Origin: Dethiobacter sp. | GTDB taxonomy: Bacteria; Bacillota; Dethiobacteria; Dethiobacterales; Dethiobacteraceae | Assembly: GCA_018333455.1 (NCBI GenBank) | Contig: JAGXTN010000067.1 | Coordinates: 1 to 62,675, forward strand | DNA length: 62,675 bases | Direction: 5' to 3' | Part shown: positions 8,994 to 17,310 of the stretch, one piece after another | Layout: the number at the start of each line of letters is the position of its first letter | Position numbering within the stretch: the first letter of the stretch is position 1 | Translations under genes and position numbers: made by a program | Notes under the pieces: model-generated | Databases searched by the model: none | Told to the model about the DNA's origin: nothing | What the model saw: only the letters and a program-made list of their open reading frames with translations

Positions 8994-9675
8994 TGCTACT
9001 TGGTTGATAATCATGCCGGCATTTATTTTTGCCCTGTGGGCACAAAACCGGGTTCAGTCTGCTTATGGAAAATATTCCCGCGTTCATTCCCGCTCCGGAA
9101 TTAGCGGCGCTCAATCGGCAAGACGGCTGCTGGATGCTGCCGGGCTCAATAATATTACGGTGGAACAGGGACATGGTCATCTTACTGATCATTATGACCC
9201 AAGAAGCGGTGTGATCCGTCTCTCGCCCGGTGTATATCAAAGTTCTTCTTTGGCTGCGCTTGGCATCGCAGCTCATGAAGCCGGTCATGCCATCCAGCAT
9301 GGTGAAGGCTACATGCCGCTGGCTTTTCGCAACAACATTTTTCCTGTAGCTAATATCGGTTCACGTATGGCTATTCCCTTATTCTTTATCGGTTTTCTAT
9401 TTGGTGGCGCCGGCGAAGGTCTGGCGTGGCTAATGGATGTGGGGATTTTATTTTTCTCTTTTGCCGTAATCTTTCAAATAATCACCTTGCCGGTTGAGTT
9501 TAACGCTTCAACGCGCGCAGTGGCGCTGCTGGAAGGGAGCGGTTTTATCAGCCGAGATGAAGTAGGACCCACACGGCAGGTATTAAATGCCGCCGCCTTG
9601 ACTTATCTTGCCGCCGCTGCGGTAGCTATCACTCAACTGATTCGGTTATTGATTTTGCGTGACAGACGGAATTAA
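8974..9675 (+). CDS. YugP-type membrane zinc metallopeptidase
   Basis: A 233-residue membrane protein of the putative neutral zinc metallopeptidase family (YugP-like). The HExxH motif appears as AHEAGHAIQH at about residue 99, between an N-terminal hydrophobic helix and further helices (NIFPVANIGSRMAIPLFFIG, and two near the C-terminus). A second conserved stretch, LPVEFNAS, supplies the downstream glutamate seen in the family. ATG 8974 follows GGAGGAGAGG and starts inside the DUF116 gene. The substrate is unknown. It sits between fmt and rsmB, where Bacillus has no such gene. Confidence 0.88.
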   Translation: MFMFLPDATWLIIMPAFIFALWAQNRVQSAYGKYSRVHSRSGISGAQSARRLLDAAGLNNITVEQGHGHLTDHYDPRSGVIRLSPGVYQSSSLAALGIAAHEAGHAIQHGEGYMPLAFRNNIFPVANIGSRMAIPLFFIGFLFGGAGEGLAWLMDVGILFFSFAVIFQIITLPVEFNASTRAVALLEGSGFISRDEVGPTRQVLNAAALTYLAAAAVAITQLIRLLILRDRRN

Positions 9676-9676
9676 A

Positions 9677-11032
9677 ATGGATAAGCGACGAAAAAGGGAT
9701 GCGAGAGAAGCCAGCTTGCTTGCGTTGCAGCGAGTGGAAGAGGACGGCGCTTTTGTTAATCTGGCTCTGGCCGAAGTGTTGGCTGCAGTGCCCATGGAGC
9801 TGCGGGATAAAGGGTTAGCGACGGAAATAACCTATGGTGTAATCACCCATAGGCTGACGCTGGATTGGATGATTAGTCAGGTGGCTGCCCGTCCAGTCGA
9901 AAAAATTGATGCTTTGCTCTTGCAGATTTTACGCATCGGGTTTTACCAGCTCTTTTATCTAACCCGGATTCCTGCTTCTGCCGCAGTTCATGCCACGGTA
10001 GAATTGGCCAAAAAGGGGAAAAAGAAAGGGTTGGCCCCCTTTGTGAATGGTGTGTTGAGAGGTGCTTTGCGGAGTCACGATAGTCTGCCTTGGCCGGAGC
10101 GCTCCGCTGACGAAGCTGCCTACCTTACTTTGCGCCATGCGCATCCTCGGTGGTTGGTGGAGCGCTGGTTGGCACGATATGGTTTCGAGGAGACAGAGGA
10201 GCTGCTTCAAGCAAATAACAGGCCGGCACCGCTAACGGCTCGTGTCAACACGCTGTGGACGACCCGGGAGGATTTGCTGACTTCTTTAGCTGGCGAAGGG
10301 GTCGAGGCTACACCTAGCCTGGTGGCTCTTGAGGGGGTTGTTTTTAAAACCGGCGGACGACTGACTTCTTTGGCTGCGTATCGGCAGGGGCTGTTTCAGG
10401 TACGAGGGGAAAGCGCCATGCTTGCCGCCAAGATTTTGGCGCCTCTCCCGGGGGAGGATGTGCTGGATTGCTGTAGTGCTCCCGGCGGGAAAACAACACA
10501 CTTGGCCCAATTGATGGAAAATCGGGGAAAAATTCTAGCATTAGATATTTATCCGCACCGGTTGGCACTGGTGGAGGCAAACTGCCGCCGTTTAAAGGTG
10601 AAAAATGTTAGTACCGATTGTTTGGATGCACGGCGGATTGATCCGGCTGAGCTGGGGCTTTTTGATAAAATTTTATTGGACGTGCCATGTTCCGGATTGG
10701 GCGTGCTGCGGCGGAAACCGGATTTAAAGTGGCGCAGTGAGGAAGAAGATATTTCTAAGCTGGCAGAGTTGCAAAAAGAACTTGTTCATGCTGCTCTTTC
10801 CGTGTTGAAACCCGGGGGGATGCTGCTTTATTGCACGTGTACTACTGAGCCGGAAGAAACGGAAGAAGTGGTGGCACATGCTTTAGCCGCTCACCGAGAA
10901 TTGCGGCTGGAGGAGCTTGCCCCTAGTCTGCCGCCGCAGTGGCAAACTGGCGCTGGCAAACTTGGCATTCACTTGCTGCCGCATCGTCATCAGTTGGACG
11001 GGTTTTTTTTCAGTCTCTTAAAAAAGCGATAG
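9677..11032 (+). CDS. rsmB: 16S rRNA m5C967 methyltransferase
   Basis: A 451-residue S-adenosylmethionine-dependent methyltransferase that modifies a cytosine in helix 31 of 16S rRNA. An N-terminal NusB-like RNA-binding domain (about 1-135) is followed by the RsmB/Fmu fold, with the cofactor motif CSAPGGKTTHLAQ, the PCSG motif and the TCTTEPEE motif; the latter two carry the paired cysteines. The ribosome-binding site is weak, so ATG 9677 and GTG 9659 are both possible. The GTG overlaps the preceding peptidase gene. Transcription probably ends at the hairpin at 11048-11075. Confidence 0.95.
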   Translation: MDKRRKRDAREASLLALQRVEEDGAFVNLALAEVLAAVPMELRDKGLATEITYGVITHRLTLDWMISQVAARPVEKIDALLLQILRIGFYQLFYLTRIPASAAVHATVELAKKGKKKGLAPFVNGVLRGALRSHDSLPWPERSADEAAYLTLRHAHPRWLVERWLARYGFEETEELLQANNRPAPLTARVNTLWTTREDLLTSLAGEGVEATPSLVALEGVVFKTGGRLTSLAAYRQGLFQVRGESAMLAAKILAPLPGEDVLDCCSAPGGKTTHLAQLMENRGKILALDIYPHRLALVEANCRRLKVKNVSTDCLDARRIDPAELGLFDKILLDVPCSGLGVLRRKPDLKWRSEEEDISKLAELQKELVHAALSVLKPGGMLLYCTCTTEPEETEEVVAHALAAHRELRLEELAPSLPPQWQTGAGKLGIHLLPHRHQLDGFFFSLLKKR

Positions 11033-11047
11033 AATTATAGCATGGGA

Positions 11048-11075
11048 AAAGTGCAACTAAAAATAGTTGCACTTT
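11048..11075. terminator. perfect palindrome: rsmB terminator and possible HicB operator
   Basis: AAAGTGCAACTA (11048-11059), an AAAA loop and TAGTTGCACTTT (11064-11075) form a perfect 12-bp inverted repeat just after rsmB. It lacks a clean T tract. Its right arm contains the -35 element of the promoter that serves hicAB, so it could be an operator as well as, or instead of, a terminator. Confidence 0.6.
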
Positions 11076-11095
11076 ATTAAAGAGCTTGATATAAT
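11067..11095 (+). promoter_or_regulatory. promoter of the hicAB pair
   Basis: TTGCAC (11067-11072), a 17-base spacer and TATAAT (11090-11095) form a near-consensus sigma-A promoter 21 bases before the hicA start. The -35 hexamer lies in the right arm of the 12-bp palindrome. Confidence 0.7.
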
Positions 11096-11115
11096 ACTAA
11101 TAGGCGGTGAAAGCG

Positions 11116-11370
11116 TTGAGCAAAAGAGAGAAACTGATAACTCGCCTGCTGTCAAGGCCAAACGATTTCACTTTCGATGAACTAACAACTCTGCTTGGAT
11201 TCTTCCAATTCAAACAAGTGAATTTGGGTAAAACAAGCGGTTCACGAGTAGCGTTCTCCAATGGAGAAGGCGATTTCATCCGCTTTCACAAACCGCACCC
11301 TAGGAACATTCTCAAGCCATACCAAGTAGCGGATATTATCACAGCCTTACAAGAAAGGGGATTGTTATGA
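11116..11370 (+). CDS. hicA: HicA family mRNA interferase toxin
   Basis: An 84-residue protein of the HicA family: small double-stranded-RNA-binding-fold toxins that cleave mRNA and are neutralised by HicB. The sequence follows the family plan, SKREKLITRLLSRP at the start, GKTSGSR in the middle, and RFHKPHP, which carries the histidine expected to be catalytic, before the final helix. TTG at 11116 is chosen because AGGCGGTG then lies about 7 bases upstream and the protein begins at the usual place; GTG at 11107 has no site. It overlaps hicB by four bases (ATGA) and interrupts the rsmB-rlmN order seen in Bacillus, suggesting insertion. Confidence 0.88.
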   Translation: MSKREKLITRLLSRPNDFTFDELTTLLGFFQFKQVNLGKTSGSRVAFSNGEGDFIRFHKPHPRNILKPYQVADIITALQERGLL

Positions 11371-11705
11371 GTAACTACATTCATTATCGTGATTATGTCG
11401 GCAGTATTAAGTTTGCCGAGGAAGAAGAAGTTTTTCACGGTAGAGTTATTGGCATAAAGTGCATGATTTCGTTTGAAGGAGACAGTGTAAAAACCCTCAT
11501 CGAAGATTTTCATAATGCTGTAGATGAGTATTTGGAATTCTGCGAGAAAAGTAGTACACAGCCCGAAAGACCGTTCAAAGGGTCATTTAATGTGCGTATT
11601 CAGCCGGAATTGCACCGCAAAGCCGCCCTTGCCGCATCTGCTCGTGGTCTGTCTCTCAATGCCTTTGTGGAGGATGCCATTCGTCACAATGTGACTCAAT
11701 CCTAA
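11367..11705 (+). CDS. hicB: HicB family antitoxin
   Basis: A 112-residue antitoxin. The N-terminal part (about 1-60) is the HicB domain that binds HicA. The C-terminal 45 residues (FNVRIQPELHRKAALAASAR, then GLSLNAFVEDAI) are a ribbon-helix-helix DNA-binding domain, so this member should repress its own promoter. The ATG overlaps the hicA stop, a toxin-first order typical of hicAB. The likely operator is the palindrome at 11048-11075. Confidence 0.9.
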   Translation: MSNYIHYRDYVGSIKFAEEEEVFHGRVIGIKCMISFEGDSVKTLIEDFHNAVDEYLEFCEKSSTQPERPFKGSFNVRIQPELHRKAALAASARGLSLNAFVEDAIRHNVTQS

Positions 11706-11817
11706 AAGGTCTTTGCCGTCCAATAGTAAATTAGACGCGCACTCAACTATTAAGGATTTCTAAATTGTTCAGAGTAAGCATTATCCTCCTGTCTTCACTC
11801 TTTTCACGTGTCAGTTT

Positions 11818-11836
11818 TGCGGCCTGATGGGCCGCA
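11818..11836. terminator. hairpin after hicB
   Basis: TGCGGCC (11818-11824) and GGCCGCA (11830-11836) pair around a five-base loop, followed by TTGCAATTT. It may be a weak terminator for hicAB. The rlmN promoter starts at the next base. The rest of 11706-11943 shows no gene. Confidence 0.45.
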
Positions 11837-11865
11837 TTGCAATTTAACGGTCGGTTTGGTATACT
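11837..11865 (+). promoter_or_regulatory. promoter for rlmN-stp-prkC-rsgA-rpe
   Basis: TTGCAA (11837-11842), 17 bases, TATACT (11860-11865). It lies about 80 bases before rlmN, directly after a hairpin. The five downstream genes are closely spaced and probably share it. Confidence 0.6.
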
Positions 11866-11943
11866 TGCTGAAGGAATGACCGCATAGAGCAGTAGATCAA
11901 GCGGACTGATGGTCATGCGCCAAGCGGTAAGGACGTGTGCTAG

Positions 11944-12990
11944 ATGAGAAAAAAAGTTAATATATTAGCATTACCACCTGAGCAATTGGTGGTTCTATTG
12001 TCTGGTCTTGGCCACCCGGCTTACAGAGCTGAACAAATTCTGGTTTGGCTCTATCAAAAAGGGGCTCGTTCTTTCGCTGATATGACAAATTTGCCAAACT
12101 CGCTCCGCGAGCAATTGAGCGAATTTGCTGAAATCGGTTTTTTAGAGTTGGTAAGGCGGCTGGTATCGAGAGACGGAACGGAGAAGTATTTATTTGCTTT
12201 GGCAGATAATCAGACGGTGGAGACAGTTGTTCTGCCTTATAATATCGGCTACAGTGCCTGTATCTCAACGCAGGTAGGTTGTAAAATGGGTTGCATGTTT
12301 TGTGCTTCAGGATTGCCTGGCTTTAGCCGTAATCTTTCTGCCGCAGAAATTTTGGCTCAAGTGTTGCAAGCCAAGCAGGAAGTGTCTGCACAAGGCAGGG
12401 AATTAAAAAGCTTGGTTCTGATGGGTTCAGGTGAACCGCTCGATAATTTTACTGCTATTGTCGCTTTTTTGGAAGCGGTACAAGATCCCAGGCGGCTGGG
12501 GATGAGTTTGCGCCATTTGACACTTTCTACTTCCGGGTTAGTGCCAAAAATCAGGGAATTGGCAGCACTTAAACTGCCGCTTACTTTGGCAGTGTCGCTC
12601 CATGCGCCAAATAACAGTCTGCGAGATAAAATAATGCCGATTAACAGGAAATATCCGTTGGAAGAATTGCTTGCTGCCTGTGATGAATACACTAAGTTAA
12701 CAGGCCGGCGGCTTACATATGAATATACGCTGATTGAAGGTTTAAATGATGGGGTCAAAGAGGCGCGGGAGCTGGCGGCTCTCCTAAAAAAAAGACTTTG
12801 TCATCTTAATCTGATTCCTTTTAATGCGGTGCCCGAACTAGAGCTAAGCCCCAGCGCTCAAACGGTTGTTCAGGCATTTACTGCCATCCTGCGTAGCAGC
12901 GGGGTCAAAGTGACTGTCAGACGTAGACTGGGTGCAGATATTGCCGCAGCCTGTGGGCAGTTAAGTAACAAGATGAGTGGGGATTGTTAG
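11944..12990 (+). CDS. rlmN: dual-specificity rRNA/tRNA m2A methyltransferase
   Basis: A 348-residue radical-SAM enzyme that methylates C2 of adenosine 2503 in 23S rRNA and, in studied members, adenosine 37 of some tRNAs. The iron-sulfur motif C-x3-C-x2-C is visible in QVGCKMGCMFCASG, followed by MGSGEPLDN and the late segment VTVRRRLGADIAAACGQL with the second catalytic cysteine. AAGGA lies a rather distant 11 bases before the ATG. It starts a run with stp and prkC, as in Bacillus. Confidence 0.96.
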   Translation: MRKKVNILALPPEQLVVLLSGLGHPAYRAEQILVWLYQKGARSFADMTNLPNSLREQLSEFAEIGFLELVRRLVSRDGTEKYLFALADNQTVETVVLPYNIGYSACISTQVGCKMGCMFCASGLPGFSRNLSAAEILAQVLQAKQEVSAQGRELKSLVLMGSGEPLDNFTAIVAFLEAVQDPRRLGMSLRHLTLSTSGLVPKIRELAALKLPLTLAVSLHAPNNSLRDKIMPINRKYPLEELLAACDEYTKLTGRRLTYEYTLIEGLNDGVKEARELAALLKKRLCHLNLIPFNAVPELELSPSAQTVVQAFTAILRSSGVKVTVRRRLGADIAAACGQLSNKMSGDC

Positions 12991-13009
12991 CATGCAAAGG
13001 GTGAAAGCA

Positions 13010-13753
13010 ATGAGAGCTGCCGGGATTAGCCACCCTGGTAGAGTGAGAGAGAATAACGAAGATAATTATCTGATTTGGCAGGAAGGAGCACTATCCCTGT
13101 TTGCTGTGGCAGACGGGATGGGTGGCCATGCCGCCGGAGAGGTGGCCAGCACCCTCGCCCTGGAAACTGTAAAGCAATCTTTGCTAGAGCAGCGACTAAC
13201 GCTCCTAGAGAAAGTGGCAGAAGGATGCACAATTGAGCCGTATTTGGTAGAAATATTAACTGCTGCAAACAGTAAAATTCTCTTGGCAGGGGGCAATAGG
13301 ACGGAGTGCGTTGGAATGGGAACGACACTGACGTTGCTTTTGGCTGTTTCTGGTCAGGCATGGGTTGGGCATATCGGCGACAGCCGTGCATATTTGCTGC
13401 GCCAAGGCCGCTTGGAAATGCTTACTGAAGACCATACCCTGGTATCACAACTGGCTCGTTCCGGCCAAATTGGTGAGGAAGAAATGAGAAGTCATCCTCA
13501 GCGCCATATTCTGACTCAGGCCCTGGGGACGGAGCATGCGCCGTCATTTGATGTCCAAAAGTTTCTACTTGAGGCTGGCGACTTTCTTTTACTTTGCACC
13601 GATGGTCTCTATGGTTTGGTGGATGATGAAGAGTTGCTCCGGGAAATTCAGGCAAGCGACCCGCCAGAAGATATTCTGGAACGGTTGGTTGCTCTAGCTA
13701 ATGAGCGAGGCGGAGTAGATAATATTACGGCAGTACTGGCGATTGCTCCATAA
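13010..13753 (+). CDS. prpC: PPM-type serine/threonine phosphatase (PrpC/Stp)
   Basis: A 247-residue metal-dependent protein phosphatase that reverses phosphorylation by the partner kinase encoded next. Motifs seen are HPGRVRENNEDN at the start, VADGMGGHAAGE (metal-binding aspartate), GDSRAYL, LCTDGLYGLV and RGGVDNITAVL. Three in-frame starts exist: GTG 12977 inside rlmN, ATG 12992 and ATG 13010. The last is preferred because AAAGGGTG lies at normal spacing and the protein matches Bacillus PrpC in length. Confidence 0.94.
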   Translation: MRAAGISHPGRVRENNEDNYLIWQEGALSLFAVADGMGGHAAGEVASTLALETVKQSLLEQRLTLLEKVAEGCTIEPYLVEILTAANSKILLAGGNRTECVGMGTTLTLLLAVSGQAWVGHIGDSRAYLLRQGRLEMLTEDHTLVSQLARSGQIGEEEMRSHPQRHILTQALGTEHAPSFDVQKFLLEAGDFLLLCTDGLYGLVDDEELLREIQASDPPEDILERLVALANERGGVDNITAVLAIAP

Positions 13754-13780
13754 TGTCGGTTTGATGACTGAGGTGACGAG

Positions 13781-15589
13781 ATGATTGGTAAGATTTTAGG
13801 GAAGCGGTACCAGGTAGTGGAAAAAATTGGCGATGGCGGAACTGCCTTCGTTTTTAAAGGGATGGACAATCTGCTTAATCGCCATGTGACTGTAAAAGTA
13901 CTGCGCCCTGAATACGTGAGTGACCAGGATTTTGTTCGCCGTTTTCGCCGTGAGGCACAAGCTGCCGCTAGCCTTTCCCATCCAAATATTGTGAGTATTT
14001 ACGATGTGGGTGAGGAAGATGGCATTCGCTATATTGTGATGGAATATATTCAGGGTCAGTCCTTAAAAGAATTGATTGATGACCTAGGTCGTTTGCCGAT
14101 ACGTATGGCGGTGGATTATGCCTGTCAGATAGCTCATGCCTTAAGTAAAGCCCATAAACATGGCATTATCCATCGCGATATTAAGCCTCACAATATTTTG
14201 ATTGGTGAGGACGGCCGGTTGAAAGTGACTGATTTTGGTATCGCTCAAGCTGTGACTGCCTCCACAGTGACTTATAGCGATGCTTTCATGGGTTCTGTTC
14301 ATTATTTTTCACCGGAGCAGGCCAGCGGCGGCCAGACAGATGAAAAGTCAGACATTTACTCACTTGGTATTGTGCTCTATGAAATGCTCACAGGAAAAGT
14401 GCCCTACAGCGGTGATTCACCGGTTTCGGTGGCGCTTAAGCATATCCAGGAGCCGTTCCCAAAGCCGCGGGAAATTAATTCGCAAATCCCTGTTCCAGTT
14501 GAGCGCATTATTCGCAAAGCGGTGGAAAAAAGTCCAGAAAACCGCTACGTTTCCGCACGGGAAATGTCAGGCGAGTTGTCGAATTTTTTGAATGGCAGGG
14601 AAAATGTGGCGGCTGATGAGGTGCTTGTGCAAAACGCAAGGCAAACGGAAAAAGTAAAGCTGGCAGAAAAAAGCAGGTTGAAGCCGATACACAGGGCAGC
14701 GCTGGTTGCAGCAGCGCTAATTATTGCCCTGCTAGTATTTGGTGTTTTGATGTTAAGGGCGTACTGGGTTGTTCCTGATGTGGAAGTACCGGCGGTGGAA
14801 GGGGAATTATTGTCTCAGGCAGCAAGTATTTTAACTGAAGCAGGTTTGGCACACCGCGTGGCAGACCAAGTAGCCAGTGATCTTGTGCCCTCAGGCCAGG
14901 TGATAAGTCAGTCGCCTGCAGCCGGGCGAGTCGTTAAGAAAGGACGGGAAATTGAACTTGTCCTCAGTACAGGGCCGGATTTGGTTGAAGTGGAAGATGT
15001 GGTGGGGAAGATGGTGCGGGAAGCCTCACTGCTTTTGGAAGGGCAGGGTTTTGTAGTTGAAGTGTTGGAAAGACATAGCGACGAGCCTTCTGGAACGGTC
15101 ATTGCTTCAAATCCCGGTAAGGGTCATCGTATTTCCAGGGGTTCGACGGTAACACTAAATGTAAGCATCGGGGGCAGGCCTTTTCCTGTGCGGAATTTGC
15201 GCGGGCTGAATTTGGAGGACGCAAAAAAATGGCTGGAACTTTTTGGCTTGCAATTAGGTTTTGTGGATGAGGAAGATAGTGACATCTATGCGGCCGGTCA
15301 GGTAATGGATCAGCTCCCCGCAGCCGGTGAGTTGGTACAGGCTGGAACTACGATTGATTTGACTGTCAGCAAAGGTCCCGGGCAGTCGGGCTTGCAAAGA
15401 CATGAAATTCAAATTCTCACTAATGATATTCCTTTAGGTGAGGAAGTGACCGTAATTATTCGCGATGCAGCCGGTGAACGTACAGAGAAATTTCGCAATA
15501 CAGGCGAACCGTTTGTCACTTTTGGTTTAGGCAGTGGTGAAGTGGAAGTGCGCTGGCAAAATAATGTTGAGATCATAAGCTTTCCATAA
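13781..15589 (+). CDS. prkC: PASTA-domain serine/threonine kinase
   Basis: A 602-residue membrane kinase. The cytoplasmic catalytic domain (about 1-275) has GDGGTAFVFKG, the invariant lysine in VTVKVL, HRDIKPHN, DFG and SPEQASGG. One transmembrane helix follows at about 305-327. The outside part contains three PASTA repeats (about 330-530), which in relatives sense muropeptides and trigger spore germination or cell-wall responses, then a C-terminal beta-rich extension of about 65 residues. It is paired with its phosphatase. Confidence 0.96.
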   Translation: MIGKILGKRYQVVEKIGDGGTAFVFKGMDNLLNRHVTVKVLRPEYVSDQDFVRRFRREAQAAASLSHPNIVSIYDVGEEDGIRYIVMEYIQGQSLKELIDDLGRLPIRMAVDYACQIAHALSKAHKHGIIHRDIKPHNILIGEDGRLKVTDFGIAQAVTASTVTYSDAFMGSVHYFSPEQASGGQTDEKSDIYSLGIVLYEMLTGKVPYSGDSPVSVALKHIQEPFPKPREINSQIPVPVERIIRKAVEKSPENRYVSAREMSGELSNFLNGRENVAADEVLVQNARQTEKVKLAEKSRLKPIHRAALVAAALIIALLVFGVLMLRAYWVVPDVEVPAVEGELLSQAASILTEAGLAHRVADQVASDLVPSGQVISQSPAAGRVVKKGREIELVLSTGPDLVEVEDVVGKMVREASLLLEGQGFVVEVLERHSDEPSGTVIASNPGKGHRISRGSTVTLNVSIGGRPFPVRNLRGLNLEDAKKWLELFGLQLGFVDEEDSDIYAAGQVMDQLPAAGELVQAGTTIDLTVSKGPGQSGLQRHEIQILTNDIPLGEEVTVIIRDAAGERTEKFRNTGEPFVTFGLGSGEVEVRWQNNVEIISFP

Positions 15590-15603
15590 AGCAAGGGGTG
15601 AAG

Positions 15604-16482
15604 ATGCTGCGGGGAATTATTATTAGGGCCGTAGGCGGTTTCTATGATGTGCGGACAGAAGACGGCGCCGAATACCGCTGCAGTGCCCGCGGCCGCCTTA
15701 AAAAGGATGGGACAACCCTTTTTGTGGGAGATCGCGCCTGTATAACTCCTCTCTCCGGACAGGAAGGAGTCTTGGATGCTGTTGAATCGCGGGAGACACT
15801 TTTGCCCCGCCCTCAGGTGGCGAATGTGGAGCAGGTGGTGATTGTCTGTGCACCACAAAACCCCCAGCTCTCCCTGCAGCTTTTAGACAGATTGCTTGTC
15901 TTGGCTGAAAACGAGCAGTTGCGTGCCATTATCTGTATGAATAAAGAAGATCTGCCACATGAAGAAGCCGAGTCATCTTTGCGCAATCTCTACGAAAGTG
16001 CCGGGTATCTGTTGATTATGACTAGCGCAAAATTTGGGCAGGGAATCGAAGAGTTGAAACAGCAATTACGCGGCAGGATATCGGTCTTGGCCGGTCCGTC
16101 CGGCGTAGGAAAGTCATCGCTCTTAAACAGTATTCAGCCCGGCTTAAAGCTGCGCACCGGTGAAGTTTCCAAAAGACTAAAGAGTGGCCGTCATACTACA
16201 CGTCAGGTTGAACTGTTTGCGCTCGATTGCGGCGGCTTAGTGGCAGATACTCCCGGATTTAGTCAGTTGGCTCTAGCGGCCGTTTCCCCGCAAAAATTGC
16301 CGTTATGTTTTCCTGAATTTTTTACATTTGCGCCTCAATGTCGTTTTAATCCCTGCAGACACCGGGACGAGCCTGATTGTGCCGTGAAAGAGGCGGTAGC
16401 CGCCGGCAAGATAGGGGAGTCTCGCTACAAGAATTATCTCGTCTTTCTGGACGAGGTTCTCACCCAGGAGAGGAGATACTGA
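15604..16482 (+). CDS. rsgA: ribosome small-subunit GTPase A
   Basis: A 292-residue circularly permuted GTPase that checks late maturation of the 30S subunit. The motif order is permuted as expected: NKED (G4) comes before GPSGVGKSS (G1) and DTPGF (G3). An N-terminal OB-fold precedes the GTPase core, and a zinc-binding tail has CRFNPCRHRDEPDC. ATG 15604 is preferred to GTG 15598 because AAGGGGTG is then the ribosome-binding site. The next gene, rpe, starts one base after the stop. Confidence 0.96.
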   Translation: MLRGIIIRAVGGFYDVRTEDGAEYRCSARGRLKKDGTTLFVGDRACITPLSGQEGVLDAVESRETLLPRPQVANVEQVVIVCAPQNPQLSLQLLDRLLVLAENEQLRAIICMNKEDLPHEEAESSLRNLYESAGYLLIMTSAKFGQGIEELKQQLRGRISVLAGPSGVGKSSLLNSIQPGLKLRTGEVSKRLKSGRHTTRQVELFALDCGGLVADTPGFSQLALAAVSPQKLPLCFPEFFTFAPQCRFNPCRHRDEPDCAVKEAVAAGKIGESRYKNYLVFLDEVLTQERRY

Positions 16483-16483
16483 G

Positions 16484-17137
16484 ATGGTTAAGATTGCTGC
16501 ATCGCTCTTATCCGCCGATTTTTCCCGCCTGGCGGAAGAAGTGAAAAAGGTTGAGCAAGGCGGAGCGCATTGGCTGCATTTTGACGTCATGGATGGGCAT
16601 TTTGTGCCTAATCTCACTATGGGGCCTCAGGTAGTTAGCTCGTTGCGCAGCCAATCTTCTTTATTTTTTGATGTGCATTTAATGATTGAAAAACCTGAGC
16701 GTTATCTGGAAGCATTTGCGCGAGCCGGTGCCGACTTGATCACAGTGTCGGCGGAAACATGCACTCATCTGCATCGTGTGATACAAATGATTCGTGGCTT
16801 GGGAGTTAAAGCCGGGGTGGCGCTAAATCCGGCAACGCCGCTTGCCGTGCTGGAATATATTTTGACTGATATTGATCTGGTGTTGATTATGAGTGTGAAT
16901 CCCGGCTTTGGCGGACAGAAATTTATCCCGGCCGCCTTACCGAAAATCCGTCGCTTAAAAGAACTGCTGGGGGATCTTCCTGTTCATCTTCAGGTGGATG
17001 GCGGAATCACTGCGGAAACAGCGCCGCAGGTTAAAGAGGCCGGCGCTACTGTACTGGTAGCAGGAACGGCAATTTTTGGCGAGCCGGATGTAGTAGCAGC
17101 CATCAAGATGCTCCAGACAGAAAAAAGGTTGGTATAA
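16484..17137 (+). CDS. rpe: ribulose-phosphate 3-epimerase
   Basis: A 217-residue TIM-barrel enzyme interconverting ribulose 5-phosphate and xylulose 5-phosphate in the pentose phosphate pathway. Conserved segments are ASLLSADFSRL, HFDVMDGHFVPNLTMGP, the metal-binding DVHLMIE and MSVNPGFGGQKF, and QVDGGI near the end. GAGGAGA lies before the ATG. Ribulose 5-phosphate is also the RibBA substrate encoded downstream, though rpe lies before the riboswitch. Confidence 0.97.
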   Translation: MVKIAASLLSADFSRLAEEVKKVEQGGAHWLHFDVMDGHFVPNLTMGPQVVSSLRSQSSLFFDVHLMIEKPERYLEAFARAGADLITVSAETCTHLHRVIQMIRGLGVKAGVALNPATPLAVLEYILTDIDLVLIMSVNPGFGGQKFIPAALPKIRRLKELLGDLPVHLQVDGGITAETAPQVKEAGATVLVAGTAIFGEPDVVAAIKMLQTEKRLV

Positions 17138-17157
17138 TACGAACTCTGTGCTATAAT
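17129..17157 (+). promoter_or_regulatory. promoter of the riboflavin operon
   Basis: TTGGTA (17129-17134), 17 bases, TATAAT (17152-17157). The -35 element overlaps the end of rpe and the predicted start lies only a few bases before the FMN riboswitch. A second TATAAT occurs at 17133-17138. Confidence 0.65.
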
Positions 17158-17167
17158 CTAAATGTAA

Positions 17168-17288
17168 TTCCTTCAGGGACAGGTGAGAAGGTTAGCCTTC
17201 AATTCCTAACCGGCGGTAAAGCCCGCGAGCCATTGGCTGATCCGATGCTATTCCGGAGCCGACAGTATAGTCTGGATGGGAGAAGGAA
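17168..17288 (+). ncRNA. FMN riboswitch (RFN element)
   Basis: This leader carries the conserved RFN consensus blocks: AGGGACAGGTGAGAAG, ACCGGCGGTAAAGCCCGCGA, GAGCCGACAGT and AGTCTGGATGGGAGAAG. The closing helix pairs TTCCTTC (17168-17174) with GAAGGAA (17282-17288). It binds flavin mononucleotide and, with the terminator just downstream, should switch off ribD-ribE-ribBA-ribH when FMN is plentiful. Confidence 0.95.
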
Positions 17289-17310
17289 GGCTTATTTCCA
17301 TGCCATCAAG

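Noticed and set aside
9659-9676. GTG 9659 as the rsmB start
   Set aside because: It is possible but overlaps the preceding gene and has no better ribosome-binding site; ATG 9677 gives the usual basic N-terminus. Kept only as an alternative.
11706-11943. Possible small RNA or gene between hicB and rlmN
   Set aside because: Only a hairpin and the rlmN promoter are convincing. No ORF with a ribosome-binding site and no RNA family was recognised.
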